Shown here piece by piece: positions 1 to 5,856 of a stretch of DNA of 9,531 bases. Each line of letters opens with the position of its first letter. Position 1 is the stretch's first letter. The stretch is from contig DATJSJ010000071.1 of the NCBI GenBank assembly GCA_035504175.1, forward strand, positions 1-9,531, read 5' to 3'. The position numbers and the translations under genes were made by a program. Origin of the DNA: DATJSJ01 sp035504175. GTDB taxonomy: Bacteria > Pseudomonadota > Alphaproteobacteria > Acetobacterales > Acetobacteraceae. The notes beneath the pieces were generated by a model. It saw only the letters and a program-made list of their open reading frames with translations, made no database searches and was not told the origin of the DNA.

Positions 1-363
1 GTGACGCTGTTCGCCTACATGCTGACCGGCGCGCTGTGCGGCTTCGCCGGCCTGCTCTACGCCGCCCGCGTCGGCACCGTCACCGTCGTGCTTGCCTCCG
101 GCTGGGAGCTGAGCTCGCTCGCCGCCGCAGTGCTCGGCGGCGTCAGCGTCGCCGGCGGATCGGGCTCGGTGATCGGCGCCGCCCTCGGCGCGCTGGTGCT
201 GGCCGCGATCGACAACGGCCTGGTTTTGCTCGGCATCCCGGAATTCTGGCGCATGTTCGTGCAGGGCAGCGCCATCGTCGCCGCCGTCGGGGTCGACGTG
301 CTGATCGCCGTGCAGCTCCGCCGCTCGCTGCAGGGGCGGCGCTTCGGGGGCCGGCTGGCATGA
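1..363 (+). CDS. Sugar ABC transporter permease, C-terminal part (RhaP/RhaQ/RbsC family, CUT2), 5'-truncated
   Basis: This is the last 120 residues of an inner-membrane permease of the BPD_transp_2 (CUT2) family, which forms half of the channel of a sugar importer. The reading frame is open from the first base, so the GTG at position 1 is probably an internal codon and the true start lies upstream. The fragment shows the typical C-terminal block of the family: a membrane segment near residues 4-22, then SGWELSSLAAAVLGGVS followed by GGSGSVIGA and a long hydrophobic run (about 58-80). The closing GIPEFWRMFVQGSAIVAAVGVD resembles the RhaP/RbsC end, and a basic tail follows. It precedes a second permease by 121 bases, as expected for importers with two different permeases (RhaP/RhaQ, LsrC/LsrD). 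The partner ATPase gene is not in the window. The substrate cannot be read from this fragment. Confidence 0.93.
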   Translation: MTLFAYMLTGALCGFAGLLYAARVGTVTVVLASGWELSSLAAAVLGGVSVAGGSGSVIGAALGALVLAAIDNGLVLLGIPEFWRMFVQGSAIVAAVGVDVLIAVQLRRSLQGRRFGGRLA

Positions 364-392
364 TGCCGTCGAGCCGAAGGGTCGACGGCATC
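362..392 (+). promoter_or_regulatory. Strong stem-loop overlapping the stop codon of permease 1
   Basis: GATGCCGTCGA (362-372) and TCGACGGCATC (382-392) form a perfect 11-bp inverted repeat around a 9-base loop. The left arm starts inside the TGA stop (361-363). No T-run follows, so it is not a classical intrinsic terminator. An mRNA-stabilising or partial-attenuation role between the two permease cistrons is inference. Confidence 0.6.
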
Positions 393-422
393 GCGCGCGG
401 GGTTGGCGGGGCGGCCGCGCGC
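393..422 (+). promoter_or_regulatory. Second, adjacent GC-only stem-loop in the permease 1/permease 2 gap
   Basis: GCGCGCGG (393-400) pairs perfectly with CCGCGCGC (415-422) around a 14-base G-rich loop. It begins on the base after the previous hairpin ends, giving two tandem hairpins. The short run AAAA follows. It has the same possible role as its neighbour. As a GC-only stem it could partly be chance in this composition. Confidence 0.45.
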
Positions 423-484
423 AAAATCAAGCTGATGCCGGCGCTCGCTCGATACAGCCGGACCCGGTCCATGCGAGCGCCCGC

Positions 485-1486
485 ATGACCCGCCGCGCCT
501 GGCTGCCCTCGGCCTGGGAATTCACGCTGGTCGGGCTGATCCTGCTCGCCGGCGCATGGTCGGCGCATCTCTCGCCCTATTACCTCAATGCCGACCAGAT
601 CCTGGATTCGACGCGGCAGTTCATCATCCCCGGCCTGCTGGCACTCGGGCTGATGGTCGTCGTGCTGACCGGCGAGATCGACATCTCGCTCGCCTCGACG
701 CTCGCCTTCGGCGCGGTGCTGTTCGGCCGCTGCTCCGCCGCCGGCATCCCGATCGGCGTCGCGGTGTCGCTCGTGACGCTCGCCTGCGCGCTGCTCGGCA
801 CGGTGAACGGCATCCTCGTCGCCCGGCTCGGCCTGCCGTCGCTCGCGGTGACGCTCGGCACGATGGGCGCCTATCGCGGCCTCGCCTTCATCATCGGCTC
901 GGATATGGGCTACACGAATTTCGACGATCCGTACCTCTGGACCGGCTCGGAATACGTGCACAAGGTGATCCCGGTCGCGCTGCTGCTGTTCGTCGCGATC
1001 GTCCTGGTGATGGCGTTCCTCGTCCATCGCACGGTGTTCGGTCGTTGCTGCTTCGCCATCGGCAACAACCGCGACGCGGCCTGGATCGCCGGCATCGACG
1101 TGGTGCGGCTGAAGATCGCGACCTACACGATCGCCGGGGCGCTGGCGGCGCTCGCGGCGCTGGTCTGGATCGGCCAGTACGGCTCGGCGCGCGGCGACAA
1201 TGCCGACGGGCTGATCCTCGTCGTGGTCACGGCCGTCGTCCTGGCCGGCGTCGACATCAACGGCGGCAGCGGCACGGTACTCGGGATCGTGCTGGCGCTG
1301 CTGCTGGTCGGCACGCTGCGCAACGGCATGGGACTCGCCAATATCGGCGGCCCGACCCAGACCGTGGTGCTCGGCGCGCTGCTCGTGGTCGGCGTGCTGC
1401 GGCCGCTCGCGCTCCGCCTGCTCCGCCGTCTGTCGGCCCACGGCCCGTTCTCCAGCCGCGCCGGCCCGGCGCGCGCCAAAGCCTGA
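485..1486 (+). CDS. Sugar ABC transporter permease (RhaP/RhaQ/LsrD-like, CUT2)
   Basis: This 333-residue inner-membrane protein is the full length expected for the BPD_transp_2 family, with about eight to ten hydrophobic segments. Family marks in order are: GLMVVVLTGEIDISLAST (about 56-73, the conserved GxxDLS-type region); SLAVTLGTMGAYRGLAFI (about 119-136), where the YRG motif is typical of rhamnose and AI-2 permeases; the cytoplasmic loop GNNRDAAWIAGIDVVRLK that contacts the ATPase; and GGSGTVLGI near the C terminus. The ATG at 485 is the best start. The ATG at 471 is out of frame, and no clear Shine-Dalgarno precedes 485, so translation may be weak or coupled. It should pair with the upstream permease to form a heterodimeric channel fed by the binding protein encoded 50 bases downstream. 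Family assignment is firm; rhamnose specificity is not established. Confidence 0.95.
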   Translation: MTRRAWLPSAWEFTLVGLILLAGAWSAHLSPYYLNADQILDSTRQFIIPGLLALGLMVVVLTGEIDISLASTLAFGAVLFGRCSAAGIPIGVAVSLVTLACALLGTVNGILVARLGLPSLAVTLGTMGAYRGLAFIIGSDMGYTNFDDPYLWTGSEYVHKVIPVALLLFVAIVLVMAFLVHRTVFGRCCFAIGNNRDAAWIAGIDVVRLKIATYTIAGALAALAALVWIGQYGSARGDNADGLILVVVTAVVLAGVDINGGSGTVLGIVLALLLVGTLRNGMGLANIGGPTQTVVLGALLVVGVLRPLALRLLRRLSAHGPFSSRAGPARAKA

Positions 1487-1523
1487 CCAAGAGCGGGGCG
1501 AACCCGCCGAGACAACCACACCG

Positions 1524-1529
1524 AGGAGG
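1524..1529 (+). promoter_or_regulatory. Ribosome binding site for the RhaS-like binding protein
   Basis: AGGAGG lies 7 bases before the ATG at 1537. It is a near-perfect Shine-Dalgarno and much stronger than anything before the preceding permease. It fixes the start and fits the high expression usually needed for a periplasmic binding protein. Confidence 0.8.
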
Positions 1530-1536
1530 AAACATC

Positions 1537-2544
1537 ATGCGACGCAGAGACGTGCTCACTTTGGCAGCCGGCGGGGCGCTCGCCGCCGGCACCGCCACCC
1601 TGGCCCCGGCTTTCGCCAAGGACAGCGGCTTCAAGCTGATGATGACGCCGAAATGGACCGGCTTTCCCTATTTCGAGGCCGCCGCCCATGGCGGTCGCGA
1701 CGCCGCCAAGGAACTCGGCGACACCTTCGTCTATGCCGGTGCCGACCATCCCGACGTGCAGCTCCAGGTGGAGACGCTGTCCAACTTCCTGACCCAGCGT
1801 CCGGACGGCATCATCCTGGCGGCGATCGACCTCAATGCCGTCGCACCGATCCTGAAGCAGGCCCGCAAGCGCGGCATCGTCGTCACCACCTTCGACGCCG
1901 ACGCTGCCCTGCCGGCACGCGACATGTTCGTCAACCAGCTCTCCTACGAGCAGGCGGCGAAGGTGATGCTGGATTGCGCGCTGCTGGACGCGCCGCAGGG
2001 CGGCGAGATCGCCTTCATCGCCGCCTCGCCGACCTCGCCCAACCACATGGCGCATATCCGCATCATGACGCAGCTCACGAAGACCGATCCGAAATACGAG
2101 GTCTTCAAGGTCGTCGACACCCAGTACGCGCAGGACGACGACGCCAAGAGCTACGACGTCGCCAACAATCTGATGCAGGCGCATCCCAACCTGAAGGTCA
2201 TCATCTCGTCCTCCGCGGTCAGCGCCCCGGCCGCCGCCCGCGCCATCGAGGCGAGCGGCCGCGCCGGCAAGGTGTTCGCGACCGGCTTCGCCCTGCCGTC
2301 GGCGATCAAGCACTATCTGACGGACGGGTCGGAGAAGGCTTTCGCGCTGTGGAACCCGTACGAGCTCGGCTACGTCGCGACCTACGCGACGCACCTCAAG
2401 CTCGCCGGCAAGCTCGAGATCAAGCCGGGTGCGACCTTCACCGCCGGTCACGCCGGCACCTACACGGTCGGCGAGAACGGCGAGATCGTCTACGGCAAGC
2501 CGCTGATCTTCACCAAGGACACGGTCGACAAGGCCGGCTTCTGA
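1537..2544 (+). CDS. RhaS-like sugar-binding periplasmic protein (Peripla_BP_4), Tat-like signal
   Basis: This 335-residue periplasmic substrate-binding protein belongs to a CUT2 importer. Residues 1-27 are a signal peptide with RRRDVL at 2-7, fitting the twin-arginine pattern RRx(V/F)L, a hydrophobic stretch (about 9-24) and a likely AFA|K cleavage site after 27. The mature part is a two-lobed Peripla_BP_4 fold. It opens with KLMMTPKWTGFPYFEAAAHG, like RhaS/LsrB, and carries RPDGIILAAIDLNA. It later has KVFATGFALPSAIKHYLTDG followed by FALWNPYELGYVATY, closely resembling the RhaS pattern (GLPSEM...FAIWNPIDLGYSATY, recalled from memory). The start is fixed by AGGAGG 7 bases upstream; the reading frame stays open far upstream but that region is the other permease. 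It lies 50 bases after permease 2 and 19 bases before the ABM gene, so it is in the same operon. The ligand could be a deoxyhexose or another sugar. Confidence 0.95.
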   Translation: MRRRDVLTLAAGGALAAGTATLAPAFAKDSGFKLMMTPKWTGFPYFEAAAHGGRDAAKELGDTFVYAGADHPDVQLQVETLSNFLTQRPDGIILAAIDLNAVAPILKQARKRGIVVTTFDADAALPARDMFVNQLSYEQAAKVMLDCALLDAPQGGEIAFIAASPTSPNHMAHIRIMTQLTKTDPKYEVFKVVDTQYAQDDDAKSYDVANNLMQAHPNLKVIISSSAVSAPAAARAIEASGRAGKVFATGFALPSAIKHYLTDGSEKAFALWNPYELGYVATYATHLKLAGKLEIKPGATFTAGHAGTYTVGENGEIVYGKPLIFTKDTVDKAGF

Positions 2545-2563
2545 GCCAAGGGAGGATTGCGGC

Positions 2564-2872
2564 ATGAAGCCGAAATGCACGCTGACCGCGACCCTGCATG
2601 CACGGCCGGAAAAGCGCGAGGAGTTGGTCAAGCTGCTCGCGAGCTTCGTCGATCGCTCCCGCTCGGAGCCAGGCTGCGTCGACTACCATTTCCACGTCAG
2701 CGACGACGACCCGAACGTGTTCTACTTCTATGAGAACTGGACGACGCGCGCCGATCTCGACCGCCATCTCGAGCTGCCGTACCAGAAGGAGTGGTTCGGC
2801 CGGCACAAGGAGTTCCTGACCCGCGACGCCGAGCTGAAGTTCTTCACCATGCTCAGCGACACCCCGGCCTGA
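2564..2872 (+). CDS. Antibiotic biosynthesis monooxygenase (ABM/YgiN-like) domain protein
   Basis: This 102-residue cytosolic protein has the dimeric alpha/beta-barrel ABM fold (PF03992), the usual length for YgiN-type proteins. Visible family marks are an N-terminal beta strand (CTLTATLHARP), helix EKREELVKLLASFVDRSR, then EPGCVDYHFHVSDDDPNVFY, and the diagnostic FYENWTTRADLDRHLELPY (about 55-73) with E57, W59 and H68. Family members act on quinols or polyketides or as heme-degrading enzymes, and many have no known substrate. None can be assigned here. It is not an L-rhamnose mutarotase (RhaU), which has a similar size and fold but a different sequence pattern. GGGAGGA (2550-2556) lies 7 bases before the ATG. 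The gene starts 19 bases after the binding-protein stop, so it is clearly in that operon. A role in metabolising the imported compound, or a detoxifying side role, is inference. Confidence 0.88.
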   Translation: MKPKCTLTATLHARPEKREELVKLLASFVDRSRSEPGCVDYHFHVSDDDPNVFYFYENWTTRADLDRHLELPYQKEWFGRHKEFLTRDAELKFFTMLSDTPA

Positions 2873-2880
2873 TCCGGACT

Positions 2881-2909
2881 GCCCGCGTCGGCCTCGCTCC
2901 GACGCGGGC
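2881..2909 (+). promoter_or_regulatory. Strong stem-loop between the ABM and VOC genes
   Basis: GCCCGCGTCGG (2881-2891) and CCGACGCGGGC (2899-2909) form a perfect 11-bp inverted repeat with a 7-base loop, 8 bases after the ABM stop. No T-run follows. It could be a leaky terminator or an RNA-processing/stability element that lowers VOC gene expression relative to the upstream genes; this is inference. Confidence 0.6.
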
Positions 2910-2942
2910 CATCCGCCCGCCCCCGCCTCGGAAGGCACAAGC

Positions 2943-3470
2943 ATGACCAATGAAGAACTTCGCGCCCTGAACCGGACGCGGAAGATCTACCAGATCGCCT
3001 TCGTCAGCCGCGATCTGGAGCGCAGCATGCAGGCCTGGGTCGACAACCTACAGGTCGGCCCGTGGAAGGTCTTCACCTTCTCCAACGACACCGTCCAGAA
3101 CCTGCAGGTCGGCGGCAAGCCGGTCGAGGAGCCGTTCGAATTCCGCATCGCCATCACCTGGGTCGGCGACATGGAGGTCGAGATCATCCAGCCGGTGCGC
3201 GGCCCGATGATCTATGAACGCTTCCTGCAGGAAAAAGGCGAGGGCCTGCACCACATCAAGGAACGCATCGCCGATCAGGACCTGCCGGCAACACTCGCCA
3301 CCTATCGCGACAAGGGGATCGCGGTGACCCAGACCGGCCGCTTCGTCGCCGACCTGCACTTCTATCTCGACACCGAGTCTCGGCTCGACTTCATCTATGA
3401 ACTCGGCAACTGCCCGGTGCAGGATTTGCCGCCGTCGATGTTCTCGATCTATCCGCCGGAATCGCGCTGA
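2943..3470 (+). CDS. VOC-fold (glyoxalase/methylmalonyl-CoA epimerase-like) metalloprotein
   Basis: This 175-residue cytosolic protein of the vicinal oxygen chelate superfamily (Glyoxalase_4-like) has two beta-alpha-beta-beta-beta halves. Signs are IYQIAFVSRDLERSMQAWVD (15-34), the GPWKVFTF stretch typical of this subgroup, MEVEIIQPVRGP (77-88), GEGLHHIKERI (99-109) and LDFIYELGN (148-156). By eye the four metal ligands are Q17, E80, H104 and E153, the Gln-Glu-His-Glu set of human glyoxalase I rather than the His-first set usual in bacterial GloA or methylmalonyl-CoA epimerase. The reaction could be isomerisation, epimerisation, C-C cleavage or a lyase step and cannot be chosen. GGAAGG (2930-2935) lies 7 bases before the ATG. 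It follows the ABM gene by 70 bases with a hairpin between, and it is the last gene of the plus-strand block before a convergent gene. Confidence 0.88.
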   Translation: MTNEELRALNRTRKIYQIAFVSRDLERSMQAWVDNLQVGPWKVFTFSNDTVQNLQVGGKPVEEPFEFRIAITWVGDMEVEIIQPVRGPMIYERFLQEKGEGLHHIKERIADQDLPATLATYRDKGIAVTQTGRFVADLHFYLDTESRLDFIYELGNCPVQDLPPSMFSIYPPESR

Positions 3471-3482
3471 CCGCGGCGGCGT

Positions 3483-3514
3483 GGCGCACTCCGCGCCGGG
3501 CGACGCGTCCCGGC
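3483..3514. terminator. Possible bidirectional terminator between convergent genes
   Basis: The 51-base gap between the convergent VOC and YeiH stops holds two overlapping GC-only hairpins: GGCGC/GCGCC (3483-3487 with 3493-3497) and GCCGGG/CCCGGC (3495-3500 with 3509-3514). They share bases and cannot both form. Neither is followed by a T-run on either strand. The position suggests termination; the structures alone are weak. Confidence 0.3.
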
Positions 3515-3521
3515 CGGAGCC

Positions 3522-4616
3522 TTACCCGATCGGCAGCATCCGGATCAGCACCACGCTGATCGTCCCGAGCAGCAGCAGCGACCCGGTCACCGCCGCCGTC
3601 ACCCGCGCCCCGGACCGCGCAACCGTCCGCAGATCCGTGCCCAGCCCGAGGGCGGCCATCGACACCACCGTCAGCAGGCTCGCCGCCACGGCCATCGGCC
3701 CCAGCACCGGCGCCGGCAGCACCCCGCCCGACCGCAGCCCGGCCATCGCGAGAAACCCGACGATGAACCACGGCACCAGCCGATGCAGCCCCGGCCGCCC
3801 CGGCTTCGGCCGGTCGCCCGTCGTGACATGCGGCAGCGCCTCATCCGTCTCGTCCCGCAGCCGCCGCGTCAGCAGCGACAACACCAGCACCACCGGCCCG
3901 AGCATCAGCACCCGCATCAGCTTGACCAGCGTGCCGATATGCACCGCCGCCGCACCGACCGGCACCGTCGCCGCCAGCACCTGCGGCACCGCATAGACCG
4001 TGAGCCCCGCCAGCACGCCGTAATGCACGTGGTCGAACCCGAGCGGGCCGGCGAGCAGCGGCAAGCCCAGCACCACGATCACCCCCAGCACCGCCGTGAA
4101 CGCGATCGAGGCCGCGACATCCTCGCCATCCGCCCCGATCACCGGCGCCACCGTCGCAATCGCCGAATTGCCGCAGATCGCATTGCCGCACGCGACCAGC
4201 GTCGCCATCCGATGCGGCAGCCCGAGCAGCCGCCCGATGCCGTACCCCGCCAGAATCGCCACGATCACCACGCCGGCAATCCCCGCCAGCAACGCCGGAC
4301 CGACCGCGACCAGCGTCCGCACGCTGACCGAGGCACCGAGCAGCACCACCGCCACCTCCAGCAGCGTCTTGGCGCTGAAGTTGATCCCCGCGAACCAGCG
4401 CCGGCGCGGCGTCCAGGCGGTCCGGATCGCCGTACCGATCAGAATCGCCAGCACCAGGGCCTCCAGCCAGGCCCGGCCCAGCGCCGCCGCCTCGATGCGC
4501 TCCGCTGCGAACGCCGCGGCCGAGACCCCGACGCACAGCAGAACCCCCGGGAGGCGGGCGCTCAAGACACCCGCGGGGAAGCGGATTGCCGGCGATCTCA
4601 GCACCATGTCGGACAT
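3522..4616 (-). CDS. YeiH/UPF0324 family putative sulfate exporter (PF03601)
   Basis: This 364-residue polytopic inner-membrane protein has about ten hydrophobic segments, the usual length for the family being near 340-350. Family marks are FSAKTLLEVAVVLLGASVS, the re-entrant-like CGNAICGNSAIATVAPVIGA (about 143-162), TVYAVPQVLAAT, GTLVKLMRVLMLGPVVLVL and the terminal GLGTDLRTVARSG. The function is poorly proven; family members are annotated as putative sulfate exporters, some near organosulfonate catabolism genes. The frame is open back to an ATG at 4733. I chose the ATG at 4616 because GAGGG lies 4 bases before it, the family N terminus begins there, and the extra 39 residues would be read from the intergenic repeat. 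It converges on the VOC gene and lies 172 bases downstream of the importer operon, in the same direction. Read-through from that operon is possible. No LysR regulator (the usual YeiE partner) is in view. Confidence 0.92.
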   Translation of the reverse strand: MSDMVLRSPAIRFPAGVLSARLPGVLLCVGVSAAAFAAERIEAAALGRAWLEALVLAILIGTAIRTAWTPRRRWFAGINFSAKTLLEVAVVLLGASVSVRTLVAVGPALLAGIAGVVIVAILAGYGIGRLLGLPHRMATLVACGNAICGNSAIATVAPVIGADGEDVAASIAFTAVLGVIVVLGLPLLAGPLGFDHVHYGVLAGLTVYAVPQVLAATVPVGAAAVHIGTLVKLMRVLMLGPVVLVLSLLTRRLRDETDEALPHVTTGDRPKPGRPGLHRLVPWFIVGFLAMAGLRSGGVLPAPVLGPMAVAASLLTVVSMAALGLGTDLRTVARSGARVTAAVTGSLLLLGTISVVLIRMLPIG

Positions 4617-4620
4617 CGAA

Positions 4621-4625
4621 CCCTC
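4621..4625 (-). promoter_or_regulatory. Ribosome binding site deciding the YeiH start
   Basis: On the minus strand GAGGG stands 4 bases before the ATG whose first base is 4616. The alternative in-frame ATGs at 4649 and 4733 have no comparable site, and the latter falls within the repeat. Confidence 0.6.
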
Positions 4626-4695
4626 GTGCGGACCAACGCCCGACGACATGCGGCCGCCGGATCGAACTATCCAACGCTGGGATTCGATGGGATCG

Positions 4696-4710
4696 ATCGC
4701 CGGTGGCGAT
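4696..4710. repeat. Short inverted repeat upstream of the YeiH gene
   Basis: ATCGCC (4696-4701) pairs with GGCGAT (4705-4710) around GGT, about 80 bases before the YeiH start, within a stretch rich in CGATC words. It could be a regulator site or part of the 5' leader. No promoter motif around it is convincing. Confidence 0.3.
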
Positions 4711-4725
4711 GGATTGAAGGCCAGG

Positions 4726-4782
4726 GAAGGCAAGGGGCTCCGCCCCTTGGACCCCGCCGGGGCCGTACGGCCCCGGACCCCC
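4726..4782 (+). repeat. Double-hairpin GC-rich intergenic repeat, copy A
   Basis: The unit is GAAGG, hairpin 1 (CAAGGGGC/GCCCCTTG, 4731-4738 with 4742-4749, loop TCC), a GGACCCC linker, hairpin 2 (the perfect 20-base palindrome CCGGGGCCGTACGGCCCCGG, 4757-4776) and a closing ACCCC. Copies B and C near 9200 share the same layout. The copy begins 6 bases beyond the stop codon of the RbsC-like permease, read on the minus strand, so it may end or stabilise that transcript. Neither hairpin is followed by a convincing T-run on either strand. Confidence 0.85.
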
Positions 4783-4788
4783 GATTTC

Positions 4789-5856
4789 TCAGGCGGCTTG
4801 GGCCTGGATGGCCATCCGACGCTGCATGCGACGTTGCAACTGGTCGAGGACGACGGCGGCGATGATCACGGCACCCTTGATGACCATCTGCCAGAAGGAA
4901 CTCACGCCAAGCATGACCAGGCCGTCGCCCAATATGCCGATCACGAACGCGCCGATGATCGTGCCCCAGATCGTGCCGCGCCCGCCCGCGAGCGACGTGC
5001 CACCCAGCACCGTCGCAGCAATCGCGTTCAGCTCGAAGGTCTCGCCGCTCGCCGGATGCGCGGACACCAGCTCGGATGCGACGATCAGCCCGGCAAACGC
5101 GGCACAGGCGCCGGAGATCATGTAGACGGTGAGCTTCACCCGGTTGACCGGCACGCCGGACAACAGCGCCGCCCGCTCGTTCCCGCCCACCGCATAGACC
5201 TGTCGCCCGAACGGCGTGCGCGCCGCGATATAGGCGGCAATCGCACTCACCACCACCAGCGCCACGACCGATACTGGAATCCCGAGCACCGTCCCGGCGC
5301 CCAGGATCGGGAACCCCATGTTGTGATACTCCGCGCGCCCGACCAGGTTGGGGAACGTCTCGCCGCCCGAGATCAACAGCGCCGCGCCGCGCGCGATGTA
5401 CAGCGTGCCCAGCGTCGCGATGAACGGTGCGACGCTGAGCCAGGTCACCAGCACGCCGTTCAGCGCACCCACCAGCACGCCGACCGCGACCGCGACAACG
5501 ATCACCACCGGCACGTCCGGAAACAGCGTCACGTGGAACCACGACAGCGGCACGCCGCGATCCAGCAGCCCGCCCGCCACCATGCCGGACAGGCCGACGA
5601 TCGAGCCCACCGACAGATCGATCCCGCCGGTGATCACGACGAAGGTCATGCCGATCGCCAGGAACGCGTTGATCGAGACGTGCTTGGCCAGCAGGATCAG
5701 CGTTTCGAGGGCGAGAAAGTTCGGCGCAGTCGCGCTGAAGAAGGCCAGCACGACGAACAGCGCGATCAGCGTCCGCAGGCTCAGCAGCAGCAGCACCGGC
5801 GAGGTGCGGCGCACCCGGCGCGGCCCGACGAGCGGCAGGTCCAGGCTGTTGCTCAT
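4789..5856 (-). CDS. RbsC-like sugar ABC transporter permease (CUT2)
   Basis: This 355-residue inner-membrane permease of the BPD_transp_2 family is the single permease of its operon and so should work as a homodimer, as RbsC does. Features in order: a basic cytoplasmic N terminus (1-20); first membrane segment about 24-45; SINAFLAIGMTFVVITGG followed by IDLSVGS (about 61-85), the family signature; VAPFIATLGTLYIARGAALL; the ATPase-contact loop VYAVGGNERAALLSGVPV; and ELNAIAATVLGGTSLAGGRG with the closing GDGLVMLGVSSFWQMVIKG. The C terminus is arginine- and glutamine-rich (LQRRMQRRMA). The ATG at 5856 overlaps the ATPase stop in an ATGA, showing translational coupling. It is the last gene of the operon, with repeat A just beyond its stop. 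The family is certain; the sugar is not. Confidence 0.96.
   Translation of the reverse strand: MSNSLDLPLVGPRRVRRTSPVLLLLSLRTLIALFVVLAFFSATAPNFLALETLILLAKHVSINAFLAIGMTFVVITGGIDLSVGSIVGLSGMVAGGLLDRGVPLSWFHVTLFPDVPVVIVVAVAVGVLVGALNGVLVTWLSVAPFIATLGTLYIARGAALLISGGETFPNLVGRAEYHNMGFPILGAGTVLGIPVSVVALVVVSAIAAYIAARTPFGRQVYAVGGNERAALLSGVPVNRVKLTVYMISGACAAFAGLIVASELVSAHPASGETFELNAIAATVLGGTSLAGGRGTIWGTIIGAFVIGILGDGLVMLGVSSFWQMVIKGAVIIAAVVLDQLQRRMQRRMAIQAQAA

Noticed and set aside
1..3. GTG at the first base as a true start of permease 1
   Set aside because: The protein from here covers only the C-terminal third of the family, so the codon is internal and the gene is cut by the window edge.
143..1519. 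Long open frame of 458 codons on the minus strand over the plus-strand permeases
   Set aside because: It is antisense to clear permease genes, has the Arg/Asp/Glu/His-rich composition of a GC-rich shadow frame, and shows no recognisable domain.
556..1536. Upstream extension of the RhaS-like gene to a 662-residue protein
   Set aside because: The frame is open but the first 327 residues are an out-of-frame reading of permease 2. The signal peptide and AGGAGG site place the start at 1537.
1123..2631. 502-codon minus-strand frame over permease 2 and the RhaS-like gene
   Set aside because: It overlaps two confidently identified genes, has a low-complexity shadow composition, and shows no motifs.
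2564..2872. Identification as L-rhamnose mutarotase (RhaU), expected in a rhamnose importer operon
   Set aside because: Size and fold class are similar, but the EPGC...FYENW pattern is that of ABM/YgiN proteins and not of RhaU.
4617..4733. 39-residue N-terminal extension of the YeiH protein
   Set aside because: It begins inside repeat A, has no ribosome binding site and is not membrane-like. GAGGG before the ATG at 4616 gives a better start.
4731..4776. Repeat A as a classical rho-independent terminator
   Set aside because: The stems are strong, but no T-run follows on either strand, so only a rho-aided or stabilising role can be suggested.
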